Shown here one piece after another: positions 25,604 through 36,357 of a stretch of DNA of 64,000 nt. A program made the position numbers and the translations under genes. The notes beneath the pieces are model-generated. The model was not told the origin of the DNA and did not search any database. It was given only the letters and a program-made list of their open reading frames with translations. The stretch covers positions 4,224,300 to 4,288,299 of the forward strand of contig NZ_CP150634.1 in the NCBI RefSeq assembly GCF_038051925.1, given 5' to 3'. The stretch is from Methylotuvimicrobium sp. KM2. Its GTDB lineage: Bacteria; Pseudomonadota; Gammaproteobacteria; Methylococcales; Methylomonadaceae. Within the stretch, counting starts at the first letter, position 1, and every line of letters begins with the position of its first letter.

Positions 25604-28276
25604 TTAATCAGTGCGACCGATATGCTGGCGCCACCAGGCGGCAGCCTGCCCGCGGGTTGAAAGGTCTAGTTTGTTGAGGATATTGGAAACGTGGCGTTTC
25701 ACGGTGTGGGGGCTTAAATTGAAAATTTTGGCAATTTGCTTGTTGCAGTCGCCGGCGGCTATGCGTTCGAGTACTTCCAATTCCCGCTCAGATAAGTTGT
25801 GCGGTGTTTTTTCGTTCAGATTGGTGCAGGATAACGGCGATGTCTGCTGCCAGCCTTCGAGTCTGTGCTGTATATCAAGGTAACGTGTCTGTTTGTCCGG
25901 CGGGATTAGTGCGAACAATTCGGTGAGCAACTGGCGTGGCTCCATCAACAACGGGCCAATGCTGTCTTCACGGACGGCCTCCTGAAGCACTGGCTTAAAT
26001 TCGGCCCAGGCTGCTTCGGCTTGGCCTTGCACTGCCCGCAAGTGGGCGAGGCTGATAGAAGGATTGCCGGTAAAGCCAGGACAACGCCAATGCCGGTAAA
26101 GCTTTTTTGCGCGCACCAGTTCTATTTCGGCTTCAGGTAAATTCCCTGACAATAAGGCATGTCGGCCTTTGACCAAGGCCAGGCCGGTGGCGACAAAAGG
26201 CCATTCTTCCGGTTGTCGTTTAAGCCACATATGCGGCATCAGTTCGGCCAAACCTTCTGTATCCTGTGCCATCCAGTAGACGCAGGCCAAATTGAATAAA
26301 ATCGGTCTGCGCCATGCCAGTGCCAAAGCGCCGAATTCGTCGGAGGAGGCGATTTGCAGGTTGCGGTGTTCTATCGCTATAGCCTGCTCGAAATCGTCCT
26401 GCGCGGCTAATACCCGGCTGTTGAGTTGATGGAAGTCTAACCAAAGGGCGGGTACGGCCGCCATTCGTTGTTGAAAGCGAGATTGCCTTTCCAGCGCATT
26501 CAGAGTTGTAGCGTAGTCACCGTGCCAGAATTCCGGCCATGCGGTATTGGCCATGGCTTCTACCATCCAATGCACGTTTTCCCGTTCGCTCCAGGCGGAG
26601 CATAACATCCGCAGATGGCATAAGGGCTGAAGCGTGTTGGGCATGCCGTAAAGAAAAACGTTAAATACATCGCTGATCGCCGGAAACAAGTTGTGAAGAT
26701 CTTGTTCGGCGGCGGCTATCATGGCTTGAAGGTTGGGTGCTATGTGTGATGATCGACCGATCGCCAAAGCCTGCGAGGCACGTACCGAATGGAAAGCTGC
26801 GGACATCTGTGGGTTGAATTCGGTTTTGAGCTTATTGGCCTCTTGCAACACCTGACTACAACTTTTTAGAGCGCCGACGGAATGTAGGCTGCGCCCCAAC
26901 ATGAATAAGGTGTGCGCTAAATTTACCGTATCGCCTTGTCGGCGATACCCGACACAAGCTAATTCTAAGTGCTCGCGCATGCCGAAAGAGTCATAGTGCG
27001 CCCATTTACACATACCTTTTAATTGCGCCACTTCTGGCCGGTCATTTTGTATATGTTCGGGTAGCTGATTGAGCCAGCGTTCCAGTAACGCATACCCGCC
27101 TTCGGCCATCACCGATGCCGAGCAGCTCTGAATCAAGGTGACGGCTTCATCCCATCGCTTTGCCTTAAGCCAGTGCATAATGGCGAGGGACAAAACCGGC
27201 TCGGCTACCGCGGCTTTGGCATGCAGCTCTTCCTTCAGCCCTGGGTAACGTAACTCCAGTTCGCATTTGAGGTAATCACGAAAAAGATCGTGAAGCTTCA
27301 GGACGGGCGCCATGTCATCCAAGGCAGTCAAAAACAAATTACGCCGATACAATTCGTCCAGTATAAGGTGAGTTTCGTTGAGGCCGGTGACAGCCTTACA
27401 TCGGTGCGGGTCGAGTTCGGGCAGAATAGAGCAATGTAGTAAAAATTCTCGCAGTTCTGTCGGCAAATCCGCCAGTACTTCCGCTGCAAAGTAGTCGAAC
27501 AGATGTCGATCTGCCCTGTTCACCGAAAAATCCGCTTTGGTTTGGTTATTGGCTGTAGAGAACACTAAATTAAGGCCGGCGGCCCAGCCTTTAGTGTGCT
27601 TTAATGCTTGCCGAGCCAACACTTCAGGTATAGGTTTTCCAAATAGTGAAGCTCCGAAAGCCATCGCATCGTGTTCATTAAATTGCAGGTCGGCTGTCAG
27701 TATTTCGCCCAGTTCTCCATTTGCTCGCCAGCGAGGCAAAGATAAATTCGGCTGGATTCTTGAGCCAATAATGAATGCGCAATGAATCGGTAATTGATTG
27801 ATTAGGTTGTCCAGTAGATTCAAAGCCCCCCTGTCATTAACACGGTGTAAGTCGTCCATGATCAATACCAAGCGTTGTCCCTGGTAGGTAGATACCGCAT
27901 TCACTAGCCCATTGACAGCGATTCTAATTCCGTGGGCATTATCCATGCGGGAAGCCAGTATCTGAGGTTCTTCCGACCAAGTTAGCGGAATATTGCGTAT
28001 CGCCAAAACTAGGGAAACAAACAGCCTGTTAGGGTCATTGTCATCTTCGTCTAATGATAACCAAGTCGTTTCCGTGGGAGGGGTGCTTATTTGAGCGGAG
28101 TATTGGGCTAATAATGTGCTTTTTCCAAAGCCTGCAGGTGCTTGTACAAGGGTGATACGGCGATTTTGGATAAGTGAATTTAACCTACCTACCAAGGTAG
28201 TACGAGGAGCTATGTTCGACCGTAATTTTGGGGCGCAAAATTTTGTCACGGCAGCGGAACTCAAAGATGTTAGCAT
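25604..28276 (-). CDS. MalT-like LuxR-family (LAL/STAND ATPase) transcriptional regulator
   Basis: 890 aa. N-terminal STAND NTPase with Walker A APAGFGKSTL and Walker B VLIMDDLHR; a long helical TPR-like middle (about 400-800) as signal-sensing region; C-terminal LuxR helix-turn-helix (LSERELEVLERIAAG, then LSPHTVKRHVSNILNKL). Such regulators are activated by inducer and ATP binding. ATG 28276 has GGGGA upstream. It lies just upstream (358 bp) and on the same strand as the PEP-CTERM gene, which is a plausible but untested target. The 25246-25603 gap contains no gene or repeat that I recognise. Confidence 0.9.
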   Translation of the reverse strand: MLTSLSSAAVTKFCAPKLRSNIAPRTTLVGRLNSLIQNRRITLVQAPAGFGKSTLLAQYSAQISTPPTETTWLSLDEDDNDPNRLFVSLVLAIRNIPLTWSEEPQILASRMDNAHGIRIAVNGLVNAVSTYQGQRLVLIMDDLHRVNDRGALNLLDNLINQLPIHCAFIIGSRIQPNLSLPRWRANGELGEILTADLQFNEHDAMAFGASLFGKPIPEVLARQALKHTKGWAAGLNLVFSTANNQTKADFSVNRADRHLFDYFAAEVLADLPTELREFLLHCSILPELDPHRCKAVTGLNETHLILDELYRRNLFLTALDDMAPVLKLHDLFRDYLKCELELRYPGLKEELHAKAAVAEPVLSLAIMHWLKAKRWDEAVTLIQSCSASVMAEGGYALLERWLNQLPEHIQNDRPEVAQLKGMCKWAHYDSFGMREHLELACVGYRRQGDTVNLAHTLFMLGRSLHSVGALKSCSQVLQEANKLKTEFNPQMSAAFHSVRASQALAIGRSSHIAPNLQAMIAAAEQDLHNLFPAISDVFNVFLYGMPNTLQPLCHLRMLCSAWSERENVHWMVEAMANTAWPEFWHGDYATTLNALERQSRFQQRMAAVPALWLDFHQLNSRVLAAQDDFEQAIAIEHRNLQIASSDEFGALALAWRRPILFNLACVYWMAQDTEGLAELMPHMWLKRQPEEWPFVATGLALVKGRHALLSGNLPEAEIELVRAKKLYRHWRCPGFTGNPSISLAHLRAVQGQAEAAWAEFKPVLQEAVREDSIGPLLMEPRQLLTELFALIPPDKQTRYLDIQHRLEGWQQTSPLSCTNLNEKTPHNLSERELEVLERIAAGDCNKQIAKIFNLSPHTVKRHVSNILNKLDLSTRGQAAAWWRQHIGRTD

Positions 28277-28606
28277 ACCTATCCCCTGTCTGTAGCATTG
28301 GGTTTCGAAATAAGGGGCAGGTCAACATTCATAGCTTTTTTTTGACCCTACTGCCCTGATAATTTTACCGACGGTTATAAAACATAGCTCAAAAAAACCG
28401 CTGTCTGTTTACAAAAATTGGCGCCAGGCGTTTTTATAACCGACTAGATAATGGTTAGTCATCAAAAAATAACCATGACAAACCCACTTAAAATTCTCTA
28501 CAACACGCTTCAAAACATCAAGATATGAACCCTGCCTTCATCATCTTAATATATCCATAGCAGATCAAAATTCGGCACCGGGGTTCTCGTCAAAGGACGC
28601 CGTGAA

Positions 28607-28670
28607 CCCAGCACCTAAATTATCCAAGGTAGTAAACCATAGCCGATGGGCTATGGAATTTAGGTGCTGG
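28607..28670. repeat. 64-bp CCAGCACCTAAATT hairpin, copy 3 (nested)
   Basis: Arms cccagcacctaaattatcc and ggaatttaggtgctgg, inner palindrome catagccgatgggctatg. Flanked by gtgaa on both sides (28602-28606 and 28671-28675). Confidence 0.85.
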
Positions 28671-28728
28671 GTGAATACATCCCGGTAGGCTCTGTGCCAG
28701 CATCCATGCTGGTCCCTCACCTAGCGTT

Positions 28729-28851
28729 CACTGCCATTAAGTTAAGCCTTCTTCCCCCTTTGAAAAAGGGGGATTTATTAGAAAAATCTCCCCCAGCCCC
28801 TCTTTTTCAAAGAGGGGAGTAAAACTCCAGGACCTTAACTTAATGGCAGTG
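28729..28851. mobile_element. 123-bp MITE with 18-bp perfect terminal inverted repeats
   Basis: Ends cactgccattaagttaag and cttaacttaatggcagtg are perfect inverted repeats. The direct flanks tcacctagcgtt (28717-28728 and 28852-28863) are identical, suggesting a 12-bp target duplication. Removing the element and one flank restores the ctcacct palindrome found elsewhere in the window. The inside consists of two C-run/G-run hairpins (ccccctttgaaaaaggggg and cccctctttttcaaagagg). No coding capacity, so it must be moved by a transposase elsewhere. Confidence 0.85.
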
Positions 28852-29051
28852 TCACCTAGCGTTAGGTGAGGGATCGAGCCCCCGGTGCATCCTTAGGCGC
28901 AGCCGAAATTTGAAGTACGAAAGGTATAAATGTTTTGACGTCGGACACCACGGGAAGTCACATAATAGAACGCTCCTGAAAATTCGATTCTAATAGGGTC
29001 TGGTCATGAACAAATTATATAGCACCTAAATCTTGAAAGCCCAAAAAATGA

Positions 29052-29213
29052 GCAATTCCCAATTTGGGGATCAAAAAGGGTGTGGGGTGTGCTTGGCGAG
29101 GATGTCGGCAGCAGGGAGCTGCCGCCAAGCCCCCATGGATGGGTTTACGGCGTTCCTCGACAGGCATACCCCACACCCTAAGATCGGCGCAAATGCTCAA
29201 ACTGGGAATTGCT
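29052..29213. repeat. GCAATTCCCAATTT inverted-repeat element with shared core
   Basis: Outer arms gcaattcccaatttgggg and caaactgggaattgc; inner arms ggtgtggggtgtgc and gcataccccacacc; centre aggatgtcggcagcaggg, gctgccgccaagccc, gggtttacggcgttcctcg. The core is that of the other families, but the outer arms are different. The rest of 28277-29462 (28277-28550, 28927-29051, 29214-29462) shows no gene. Confidence 0.75.
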
Positions 29214-29462
29214 GCCAAAAAATGAGGGCGAAACAGACGTTAAGTCAGTACAGGATAGTTGCTTGGCATGCGATTCCACGCCTATATTTTCCGATCAATA
29301 CCGGCTGACACCGGCGCGTTGCATTTTACGCCAGATGCGTGCGCGTAACCAGCGTGTTTCAAAGAGATGTGTATAACGGCAATCGCTAGAGCGTGAAACG
29401 ATAGGAGGGTCTAAATAATAAAGATATAAGGAGCAATGTCTATAATTGCTTTAGTAGAAAGT

Positions 29463-29486
29463 GCAGGCGTTCAACAGAACGCCTGC
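29463..29486 (-). terminator. Hairpin terminator after the 67-aa gene
   Basis: A perfect 10-bp stem gcaggcgttc / gaacgcctgc with a 4-base loop begins 12 bp beyond the stop of the gene at 29498. On the minus strand it is followed by a short mixed T run (actttct), so it is a reasonable but not ideal intrinsic terminator. Confidence 0.6.
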
Positions 29487-29497
29487 GAAGGGGGAAA

Positions 29498-29701
29498 TCA
29501 ATTTTTCGATTTTGCGGCAATAAAGCCAATCAATGCCAAAATCACGCTAAATCCATACCATCCAGCCAACGACCACTGCCCGCTAGCTTGAGTAATAATT
29601 ACCGACTCACTCGCCGACGCAACTCCCAATCCTGCAAAAGAAAGCAGCATTACACCCATTGCAGCTAACAATACTTTACATCTACTGGTTTTATATTGCA
29701 T
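29498..29701 (-). CDS. Small exported membrane protein of unknown function
   Basis: 67 aa from ATG 29701, preceded by GGAGG. A signal peptide (VLLAAMGVMLLSFAGLGVASA) is followed by a short loop with QASGQWSLAGWYG and a C-terminal membrane helix (FSVILALIGFIAA) ending in KSKN. No family recognised. Has its own terminator and sits alone between repeats and rimO. Confidence 0.7.
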   Translation of the reverse strand: MQYKTSRCKVLLAAMGVMLLSFAGLGVASASESVIITQASGQWSLAGWYGFSVILALIGFIAAKSKN

Positions 29702-29880
29702 AACACCTCCGCCCATTATTGTTATTTCAGCCGCGTTCTATTGTATGCATTTTGAGAACAAAAACCATTGTACGTCAGTACTAAAAAGCCAATAATTTGA
29801 TACTGTTAAAAAAAACGATGTGACACTAATCAACTTTTCGATAAAAACACCGTATGAATAGTCGAAGCCGGCTCACCCGA

Positions 29881-31191
29881 TCAAATTAAGCGCGCCCAAA
29901 AATCATGCTCGTCCGATTCCTCCATTTCCACCGTTGCAAAATCACCGACTTTTAGATGTACCGCGCCGTCGATAAAAACTTGTCCATCGATTTCCGGCGC
30001 ATCCGCTTTGCTTCGCGCAACCGCACCTTCTTCGACGACTTCATCGATAATAACGGTCTCGACGCGCCCGATCCGCCTACGCAATTTCGCAGCGCTGATT
30101 TGCGCCTGATGCTCCATGAACCGGGCTAATCTTTCTTGTTTGACTGCTTCAGGAAGCTGACCCGATAAGTCGTTGGCCACCGCACCTTTAACCGGCGAAT
30201 ATGCGAAACAACCCACCCGATCTAACTGTGCTTCAGTTAAAAACTGTAATAATTGCTCGAATTCTTGCTCGGTTTCGCCGGGGAAACCGACTATGAAGGT
30301 ACTGCGAATCGTAATCTCCGGGCAAATTTTCCGCCAGGCATTAATGCGTTCTAAATTGTTTTCGGCCGCCGCCGGTCGCTTCATCAATTTCAATATGCGA
30401 CTATCGGCGTGCTGAAACGGAATATCCAGATAAGGCAGAATTTTACCGTCAGCCATCAACGGGATAACTTCGTCGACATGCGGATAGGGATACACATAAT
30501 GCATTCTGACCCAGACACCTAAGTCTCCCAAGGCCTCCGCTAATTCATAAAAACGAGTCCGAATCTCCCTGCCTCGCCATTGTCCTGTCCGGTATTTCAG
30601 ATCGAGCCCGTAAGCACTGGTATCCTGTGAGACGATGAGTAATTCCTTAACCCCGGCATTTGCCAGCCGTTCAGCCTCGAACATGACTTCGTTGATAGGA
30701 CGGCTGACCAAATCGCCCCGCATCGACGGAATGATGCAAAAGGTGCAGCGGTGATTGCAGCCTTCGGAAATTTTCAAATAGGCGTAGTGCTTGGGCGTCA
30801 ATTTAATCCCTTGCGGCGGCACAAGACTGGTAAACGGATCATGTATCGGCGGCAAATGCTCATGGACTGCCGCAACGACTTCTTCCAGCGCATGCGCGCC
30901 GGTAATTTTCAATACCTGCGGGTGCCTGGCTCTGATCTCCTCCTCTCTGGCTCCAAGACAGCCGGTTACAATGACTCGTCCATTTTCGGCCAATGCTTCG
31001 CCAATGCTATCCAACGATTCTTCAACAGCTGCATCGATAAAGCCGCAGGTATTAACGACTACCAAATCGGCTTCCTTGTAACTCGGGGACACTTCATAGC
31101 CTTCGGATCGAAGCTTGGTTAATATCCGTTCGCTGTCGACCAAGGCTTTAGGGCAACCCAAACTAATAAATCCAATATGCGGAGCACTCAT
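29881..31191 (-). CDS. rimO: Ribosomal protein S12 methylthiotransferase RimO
   Basis: 436 aa from ATG 31191 ([20 protein letters not shown]). The UPF0004 domain holds the first iron-sulfur cluster ligands (C in GCPKA, NTCGFID, GCLGA). The radical SAM domain has CNHRCTFC, and a C-terminal TRAM domain ends near FWARLI. It methylthiolates Asp89 of ribosomal protein S12 using two 4Fe-4S clusters. Full length. The flanking genes are unrelated in function. Confidence 0.95.
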   Translation of the reverse strand: MSAPHIGFISLGCPKALVDSERILTKLRSEGYEVSPSYKEADLVVVNTCGFIDAAVEESLDSIGEALAENGRVIVTGCLGAREEEIRARHPQVLKITGAHALEEVVAAVHEHLPPIHDPFTSLVPPQGIKLTPKHYAYLKISEGCNHRCTFCIIPSMRGDLVSRPINEVMFEAERLANAGVKELLIVSQDTSAYGLDLKYRTGQWRGREIRTRFYELAEALGDLGVWVRMHYVYPYPHVDEVIPLMADGKILPYLDIPFQHADSRILKLMKRPAAAENNLERINAWRKICPEITIRSTFIVGFPGETEQEFEQLLQFLTEAQLDRVGCFAYSPVKGAVANDLSGQLPEAVKQERLARFMEHQAQISAAKLRRRIGRVETVIIDEVVEEGAVARSKADAPEIDGQVFIDGAVHLKVGDFATVEMEESDEHDFWARLI

Positions 31192-31427
31192 TAACAATCT
31201 CAATAAATTTTTATTCGAAAAACGCGTTACAACAACCTCATTCCCTTACTAAACAAGCCGGGAAAATAGTCGATATAAATGAAATCACCATAAAAAGCAA
31301 AGGGTGCTGATTCCAAAAAATGTCATTTATTTTTTACCAAGAAGAGCATGAAGGACTTGAAGATACAGCGTTATCAATTCAAATGCGTCACTAACCATTA
31401 ACAGCATATGTCATCATCATTATTGCC

Positions 31428-31518
31428 GCTGGAGTGCTGACTTTGCCTGCCTGCGCAGACGAAGCCAGCACTCCAGCCCCGCCATTTAGCTGTTTCCCAA
31501 GCTCCAGCTTGGGTAACA
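31428..31518. repeat. Two hairpins in the rimO-accA intergenic region
   Basis: First, a perfect 12-bp stem gctggagtgctg / cagcactccagc (31428-31439 and 31466-31477). Second, ctgtttcccaagct / agcttgggtaacag (31489-31502 and 31505-31518). They could act as terminators for accA on the minus strand or be repeat-derived. The rest of 31192-31695 shows nothing recognisable. Confidence 0.55.
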
Positions 31519-31695
31519 GCATACCTTCATTATCTTCATGGTAATAAAAACAAGCTATAAACATTGTGCTGCATCAGCACCCAGAGCAAAAAAGACTCAA
31601 GTGATTGATTGTTTTATTATTTCCTTAATAACCTTCATGGTGAAATGACTTTATTATTTGCCAACGACGCCTCAAATACCGCAATATAAAAGCAG

Positions 31696-32664
31696 TTATT
31701 TACCCGACTCTTCAATATAAGCACCGAAATTCATAATGCGTTGGTAGCGTTGTGCAAGTAACTGCTCGAGAGGCTCAGTCCGTAACTGCTCCAAATGGCG
31801 TAACAACGCCTCACGCAAATGCATTGCCGTCGTTTGAAAGTCTCGATGCGCACCACCCACGGGCTCGCGCACCATTTCATCAAGAAAGCCTTGTTCGCGG
31901 ATACGATCGGAAGTGATGCCCATCGCTTCTGCCGCCAATTGCGACTTGTCGGCACTTTTCCATAGAATCGATGCACAACCTTCCGGCGAGATCACAGAAT
32001 AAGTGCTGTATTCCAACATCAACAAACGGTCTCCGACACCGATCGCCAACGCGCCGCCGGACCCGCCTTCGCCGATAACAGTGCAAATAATCGGGGTCTT
32101 TAATCGCGCCATTTCAAACAAATTTCGAGCAATCGCCTCGCTTTGCCCGCGTTCCTCAGCCCCGATTCCCGGATAAGCGCCCGGCGTATCGATCAAACAA
32201 ATAATCGGCAAACCAAAACGCTCGGCCATCTTCATGACTCTTAACGCCTTGCGGTAACCTTCCGGCCTTGGCATACCGAAATTCCGATAAATCTTTTCTT
32301 TCGTGTCGCGGCCTTTTTGATGACCGATTATCATGACCGGCTGCCCTTCCAGCCGAGCCAAACCGCACACGATTGCAGGATCGTCGGCGTAAGCCCGATC
32401 ACCGTGCAATTCATGAAAATCGGTAAACATCAAATCGATATAATCGAACGTATAAGGCCTCCCAGGATGCCTCGAAAGTTGCGAAATCTGCCAATCGCTC
32501 AACTCGGCAAAAATAGATTCGGTCAATAGTTTACTTTTGTTTTCGAGCTGCTCGAGCGCGTCGGAAATATTAATATCGTTATCAAACTCGACACGACGAA
32601 GTTCTCTAATCTTCGCTTCTAATTCGGCGATGGGTTGTTCGAAGTCAAGAAATTTTAGATCCAT
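31696..32664 (-). CDS. accA: Acetyl-CoA carboxylase carboxyltransferase subunit alpha
   Basis: 322 aa, standard length. Starts [19 protein letters not shown]. The carboxyltransferase domain shows [49 protein letters not shown] and [15 protein letters not shown], all conserved in AccA. With AccD it transfers CO2 from biotin to acetyl-CoA, giving malonyl-CoA for fatty acids. Single gene, with about 170 bp to the next upstream repeat. Confidence 0.97.
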   Translation of the reverse strand: MDLKFLDFEQPIAELEAKIRELRRVEFDNDINISDALEQLENKSKLLTESIFAELSDWQISQLSRHPGRPYTFDYIDLMFTDFHELHGDRAYADDPAIVCGLARLEGQPVMIIGHQKGRDTKEKIYRNFGMPRPEGYRKALRVMKMAERFGLPIICLIDTPGAYPGIGAEERGQSEAIARNLFEMARLKTPIICTVIGEGGSGGALAIGVGDRLLMLEYSTYSVISPEGCASILWKSADKSQLAAEAMGITSDRIREQGFLDEMVREPVGGAHRDFQTTAMHLREALLRHLEQLRTEPLEQLLAQRYQRIMNFGAYIEESGK

Positions 32665-32832
32665 GATGGTATATATGAATTAATGTTACTGCTCAACAAA
32701 AGCAAGCTTAATGAATGGAATACGGATGACGCCGATTAGACGGATTAACGCGGGGCTCTATTGTTTGCATTTGCATATCGCAACTCCATAACGACTAAAA
32801 TATTTCGTACGCGTCAGCAAAAGCTTCTTTGC

Positions 32833-32995
32833 TATACCCATCATCGTAGATCAAAATTCGGCGCCGAGGTGTTCGTCAAAGGACGCCGCGAATACGTCCA
32901 TGTAGGCTCTATGCCAGCTCCATGCTGGCAAAGCCTTTGCTGAACACCCCGGCGCCTCCTTAGGCAATGCCGAAATTTGAAGTGCGAAAGGTATA
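32833..32995. repeat. TATACC/GGTATA palindromic repeat
   Basis: Termini tatacccatcatcgtagat and gaagtgcgaaaggtata with arms caaaattcggcgcc / ggcaatgccgaaatttg. Core: gtcaaaggacgccgcgaata, cgtccatgtaggctctatgc, cagctccatgctggc. The cleanest complete copy of the family, nearly the reverse complement of the one at 49675-49836. Contains a ccatgtaggctc target-like site for the IS110 element. Confidence 0.85.
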
Positions 32996-33058
32996 AAAAC
33001 GAACTGTTTTTCCGTGTTTATCAGTCGTATCTGTTTTATTTTTCAAATTATAATAACG

Positions 33059-34393
33059 TCATCCGCGACTAGCCGATTGATTCTTTCCTGAAACGGCCAT
33101 TTTATCTAAATTCCGTAAATGTTTTAATTTTTCTGCGATTTTAATTTCAAGTCCTCGATTAACCGGCTGGTAATAACGGGTTCCGATCATTTCGTCCGGA
33201 AAATAATTTTCGCCGGCGGCATAAGCATCGGGCTCATCATGCGCATAGCGGTACTCTTTTCCGTAATCTAACGACTTCATCAATGCCGTCGGCGCATTGC
33301 GTAAATGCACCGGCACGCCGAGACTTCCGCTATTTCGAGCATCGCGCATCGCTGCATTGTATGCCATATAAACGGCATTGCTTTTCGGCGCGCAGGCCAA
33401 ATAGACCACGGCATGCGCCAACGCCAATTCGCCTTCGGGGCTGCCGAGCCTTTCTTGCGCCTCCCAAGCACTAATCGCAACCGGCAAGGCTCTCGGGTCG
33501 GCATTGCCGATATCTTCGGATGCAATTCTCACGATGCGCCGAGCCAAATAAGCCAGGTCGCAACCGCCGTCGATCATGCGGCACAACCAATACAACGAAG
33601 CATCGGGGGAACTGCCTCGCACCGATTTATGCAAGGCCGAAATCTGATTGTAAAATTCTTCACCTTGCTTATCGAAACGACGCACACTGCCGCTCAGCAC
33701 TTCGCCGGCAACAATCTCGTCGATTTTTCCGCTTTCGTGCGCCAACGCCAGCTCGGCCGCGATTTCTAATAAATTCAATAATCTACGAGCATCTCCGTCG
33801 GCAGCATCGACAAACTGTCGCTTGATATCGTCGGTCATTTCGATGGCTTGCTCTCCTAAACCGCGCTCGCGGTCGGTCAACGCCTTTTCCAAAACCGTCG
33901 CCAAGTCAACTGCTTGCAAGGCATTCAAAACATAAACGCGAGCGCGCGACAATAATGCATTATTCAATGCGAAAGACGGGTTTTCGGTGGTCGCGCCAAT
34001 AAAATATACCGTGCCGTCTTCGACATGCGGCAAGAAAGCATCTTGCTGAGATTTGTTGAAACGATGTACTTCGTCGACAAACAAGATCGTGCGGCGATTT
34101 TCACTTTCACGAATTTTTTTTGCTTCGGCAACGGCATCACGGATATCCTTGACGCCGGCCAACACCGCCGATATCGAGATGAAATGCGCATCGGAATGTA
34201 CCGATATTATTCGTGCCAGCGTGGTCTTTCCGGTACCGGGCGGCCCCCAGAAAATCATCGAATGCAAGCGGCCCGATGCAACCGCTTCATAGAGCGGTTT
34301 CCCGGGCTTGATAATATGCGACTGACCGATATAGTCGTCCAGCCGCATCGGACGCATTCTTTCAGCTAAGGGCCTTAGGGCTTGTTGCAACAC
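33059..34393 (-). CDS. rarA: Replication-associated recombination protein A (RarA/MgsA)
   Basis: 444 aa. AAA+ ATPase of the clamp-loader type: [14 protein letters not shown], Walker [12 protein letters not shown], Walker [13 protein letters not shown], sensor 1 GATTENPSF. The C-terminal tetramerisation domain includes the typical [31 protein letters not shown] and GTRYYQP near the end. It works at stalled replication forks. Five bases separate it from the upstream lolA, the usual gammaproteobacterial order (ftsK-lolA-rarA). Confidence 0.95.
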   Translation of the reverse strand: MLQQALRPLAERMRPMRLDDYIGQSHIIKPGKPLYEAVASGRLHSMIFWGPPGTGKTTLARIISVHSDAHFISISAVLAGVKDIRDAVAEAKKIRESENRRTILFVDEVHRFNKSQQDAFLPHVEDGTVYFIGATTENPSFALNNALLSRARVYVLNALQAVDLATVLEKALTDRERGLGEQAIEMTDDIKRQFVDAADGDARRLLNLLEIAAELALAHESGKIDEIVAGEVLSGSVRRFDKQGEEFYNQISALHKSVRGSSPDASLYWLCRMIDGGCDLAYLARRIVRIASEDIGNADPRALPVAISAWEAQERLGSPEGELALAHAVVYLACAPKSNAVYMAYNAAMRDARNSGSLGVPVHLRNAPTALMKSLDYGKEYRYAHDEPDAYAAGENYFPDEMIGTRYYQPVNRGLEIKIAEKLKHLRNLDKMAVSGKNQSASRG

Positions 34394-34398
34394 GCTTC

Positions 34399-35028
34399 TT
34401 ATTCCTCAAAGACATCGGCTCCGGCGGGCGGAATAAAATCGAATACGCCGTCGTCGATCGGCGTGTTGATTTTAAGATTAGAAAAATAAATGCGCGTTAA
34501 TTGCCCGAAATTGTCACTGAGCTCCATACCGCCAAGCTTGCCCTTATCCAGTCCAATCAGAATATATTTGAAACCGCTGTCCTCGTTTTTAGGCAACAAT
34601 TTAATCCAGGTCATATCCTCGTCGGCGCCTTGTCCTTCTAAAATAAAGTTATCCTCTAGATCGATATCACCGCTCAACAATAAAGCCGGCGTAGAACCCA
34701 GCGACTGATCCATCTTTTTGATCGTCACTTGCTCCAGGTCTTCATCGTAAAACCAAACCTTACCGGCATTGGAAATGATCTCTTGCGTGAAAGGTTTCAG
34801 ATAATTCCAACGAAACTTACCGGGCCTGCGCAAATAAAACACGCCTTCACTGGCTTTCCGCGCGCGTCCGCTTTCATCAATCGCGACCTGTCTGAAATCC
34901 GCGGTCAAAGAATGCGCTGTTTTTAAAAAAGCTCGTAACTGTTCAATTGGCTTATCGTCGGCATGAGCACCTTGCATCACAGCAATAGCCATCAGCAACG
35001 ACATGAGTCCATACTTGATTCTTTCCAT
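34399..35028 (-). CDS. lolA: Outer-membrane lipoprotein carrier protein LolA
   Basis: 209 aa. A signal peptide ([16 protein letters not shown]) precedes the mature LolA fold: [55 protein letters not shown] and, near the end, [19 protein letters not shown]. It carries lipoproteins through the periplasm from LolCDE to LolB. First gene of the lolA-rarA operon; an intergenic region of about 500 bp precedes it. Confidence 0.95.
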   Translation of the reverse strand: MERIKYGLMSLLMAIAVMQGAHADDKPIEQLRAFLKTAHSLTADFRQVAIDESGRARKASEGVFYLRRPGKFRWNYLKPFTQEIISNAGKVWFYDEDLEQVTIKKMDQSLGSTPALLLSGDIDLEDNFILEGQGADEDMTWIKLLPKNEDSGFKYILIGLDKGKLGGMELSDNFGQLTRIYFSNLKINTPIDDGVFDFIPPAGADVFEE

Positions 35029-35374
35029 TTCGTTTATCTCATTAGATTTGTTGAAAAATTCGGTTTCTCATTTTAAACGGGGGCAGATTGACTTTTCGTT
35101 AAGCAGATTAATCGAGCTGCTGGCTGAGCGGAGTCGAAGCCAATCGCCTTGTTAGCTTCAACTCCGCTCAGCGAACAAGGCTCAAACTGTCCCGGCTTAA
35201 GTGGGTAGCCAAAAATTCGTTATCGGGACCGGAGCTGGAGCTACCGAAATAATCGATTTTCCCGAAGGCTGGTAAACATTGTGAGGAGGGAAGATAAACT
35301 TGAGCTGAATTAATGCATTGAGGTCATTTCAAACGAAGGCTTAACTATTAAACTTTCATCTTTCACCTACAGCA

Positions 35375-35537
35375 TGCATTCCCACACTAAAGCGATGAGA
35401 ACGAGGAATCTTGACCAGTGTGACTCCGATACCGTTTATTGTCACCTAAGCTTTTCGGCTTCGAAATCGCGATCTGGGGATCGCTCCCACAAAGCCCCCT
35501 TTCACCTTTCACCTTTCACCTTTCACCTTTCATCTTT
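35375..35537. repeat. Partial composite repeat plus (CTTTCAC)n heptad array
   Basis: 35375-35497 has fragments of the large composite repeat (catgcattcccac, taccgtttattgtcacc, cttcgaaatcgcgatctggg, gatcgctcccaca). It runs directly into a heptanucleotide array ctttcac of about five and a half units (35499-35537), the last unit changed to ctttcat, which overlaps the end of aroE. The remaining 35029-35374 shows an inverted pair (gagcggagtcgaagccaa / ttcaactccgctcagcga) and nothing else. Confidence 0.75.
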
Positions 35538-36357
35538 CCGCATTCAATAACTTAATAACCGGCGCAGTATCCGGCCTGATGCCTCGCCAAATAAAAAACG
35601 CTTCGGCCGCCTGTTCGACCAACATGCCCAGTCCGTCTAAACTGCTAGCGGCGCCGTGACTGATGCCCCACCGAACAAAAGCAGTCGGCTCATTACCGTA
35701 AGCGAGATCGTAACAAACGCCATTCGGCACCAAAAGACCTTCCGGCAATGGCGGAAGATCGTTGGACAGACTGGCAGAGGTCGCATTCAGGATCGCATCG
35801 AATGATAAACCGGCCAGCTCGGCAAAACCGCAACCGTTAATATCGCCCCGACTAGCGAATTCACCGGCCAAATTAATGGCCTTAGAAGCCGTTCGATTGG
35901 CAATCACGATGCATGCCGGCTGCTGCTCGAATAGCGGCGAAAGAATCCCGCGCGATGCACCGCCGGCACCAAGAATCAATAACTTTTTTCCGTTTAGAGC
36001 AACCTGATGATTGACGATCAAATCGGTCACCAAACCTATACCGTCCGTGTTATCGCCTAATATCGAACCATCCGTCTGAAGCGCCAACGTATTGACCGCT
36101 TTTGCCGACTCCGCACGTTCGGTTTTTCGATCGGCGAATCGCCATGCCAGTTCCTTTAGCGGCACGGTACAATTAAGTCCCTGACCGCCCAAGCGGAAGA
36201 ACTCCGTAGCGGCCGATTCGAAACGATCGGCCGTTACTTCTTGGGCGGTATAAACCAATTCTTGACCGGTTTGCTCGGCGAAAATCCGATGAATAGTTGG
36301 TGATTTACTGTGCTTTATGGGACTACCGAATACGGCGTATTGATCGATTTGTGTCAT
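35530..36357 (-). CDS. aroE: Shikimate dehydrogenase
   Basis: 275 aa. Substrate-binding N-terminal domain with FGSPIKHSKSPTIH and GLNCTVPLKE; the NADP-binding domain has LGAGGASRGI and IANRTASKA; DNTDGIG links the two. It reduces 3-dehydroshikimate to shikimate in aromatic amino acid synthesis. Its ATG shares one base with the stop of the upstream membrane-protein gene, so the two are coupled. The 3' end overlaps the heptanucleotide array at 35499-35537, so array changes could alter the last residues (NAER). Confidence 0.95.
   Translation of the reverse strand: MTQIDQYAVFGSPIKHSKSPTIHRIFAEQTGQELVYTAQEVTADRFESAATEFFRLGGQGLNCTVPLKELAWRFADRKTERAESAKAVNTLALQTDGSILGDNTDGIGLVTDLIVNHQVALNGKKLLILGAGGASRGILSPLFEQQPACIVIANRTASKAINLAGEFASRGDINGCGFAELAGLSFDAILNATSASLSNDLPPLPEGLLVPNGVCYDLAYGNEPTAFVRWGISHGAASSLDGLGMLVEQAAEAFFIWRGIRPDTAPVIKLLNAER

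Larger units (their letters stand above)
28551..28926. repeat. TATACC/GGTATA family composite with two nested insertions
   Basis: Starts with cagatcaaaattcggcaccg and ends gccgaaatttgaagtacga then aaggtata. Inside are the cgtcaaaggacgccgtgaa core, the 64-bp hairpin (28607-28670), the segment gccagcatccatgctgg, the palindrome ccctcacctagcgttagg interrupted by a 123-bp MITE (28729-28851), and ccggtgcatccttaggc. Three levels of nesting in under 400 bp. Confidence 0.8.

Noticed and set aside
29033-29308. 91-codon frame in the 28.3-29.5 kb gap
   Set aside because: It lies over the inverted-repeat element at 29052-29213 and has no ribosome site or recognisable domain.
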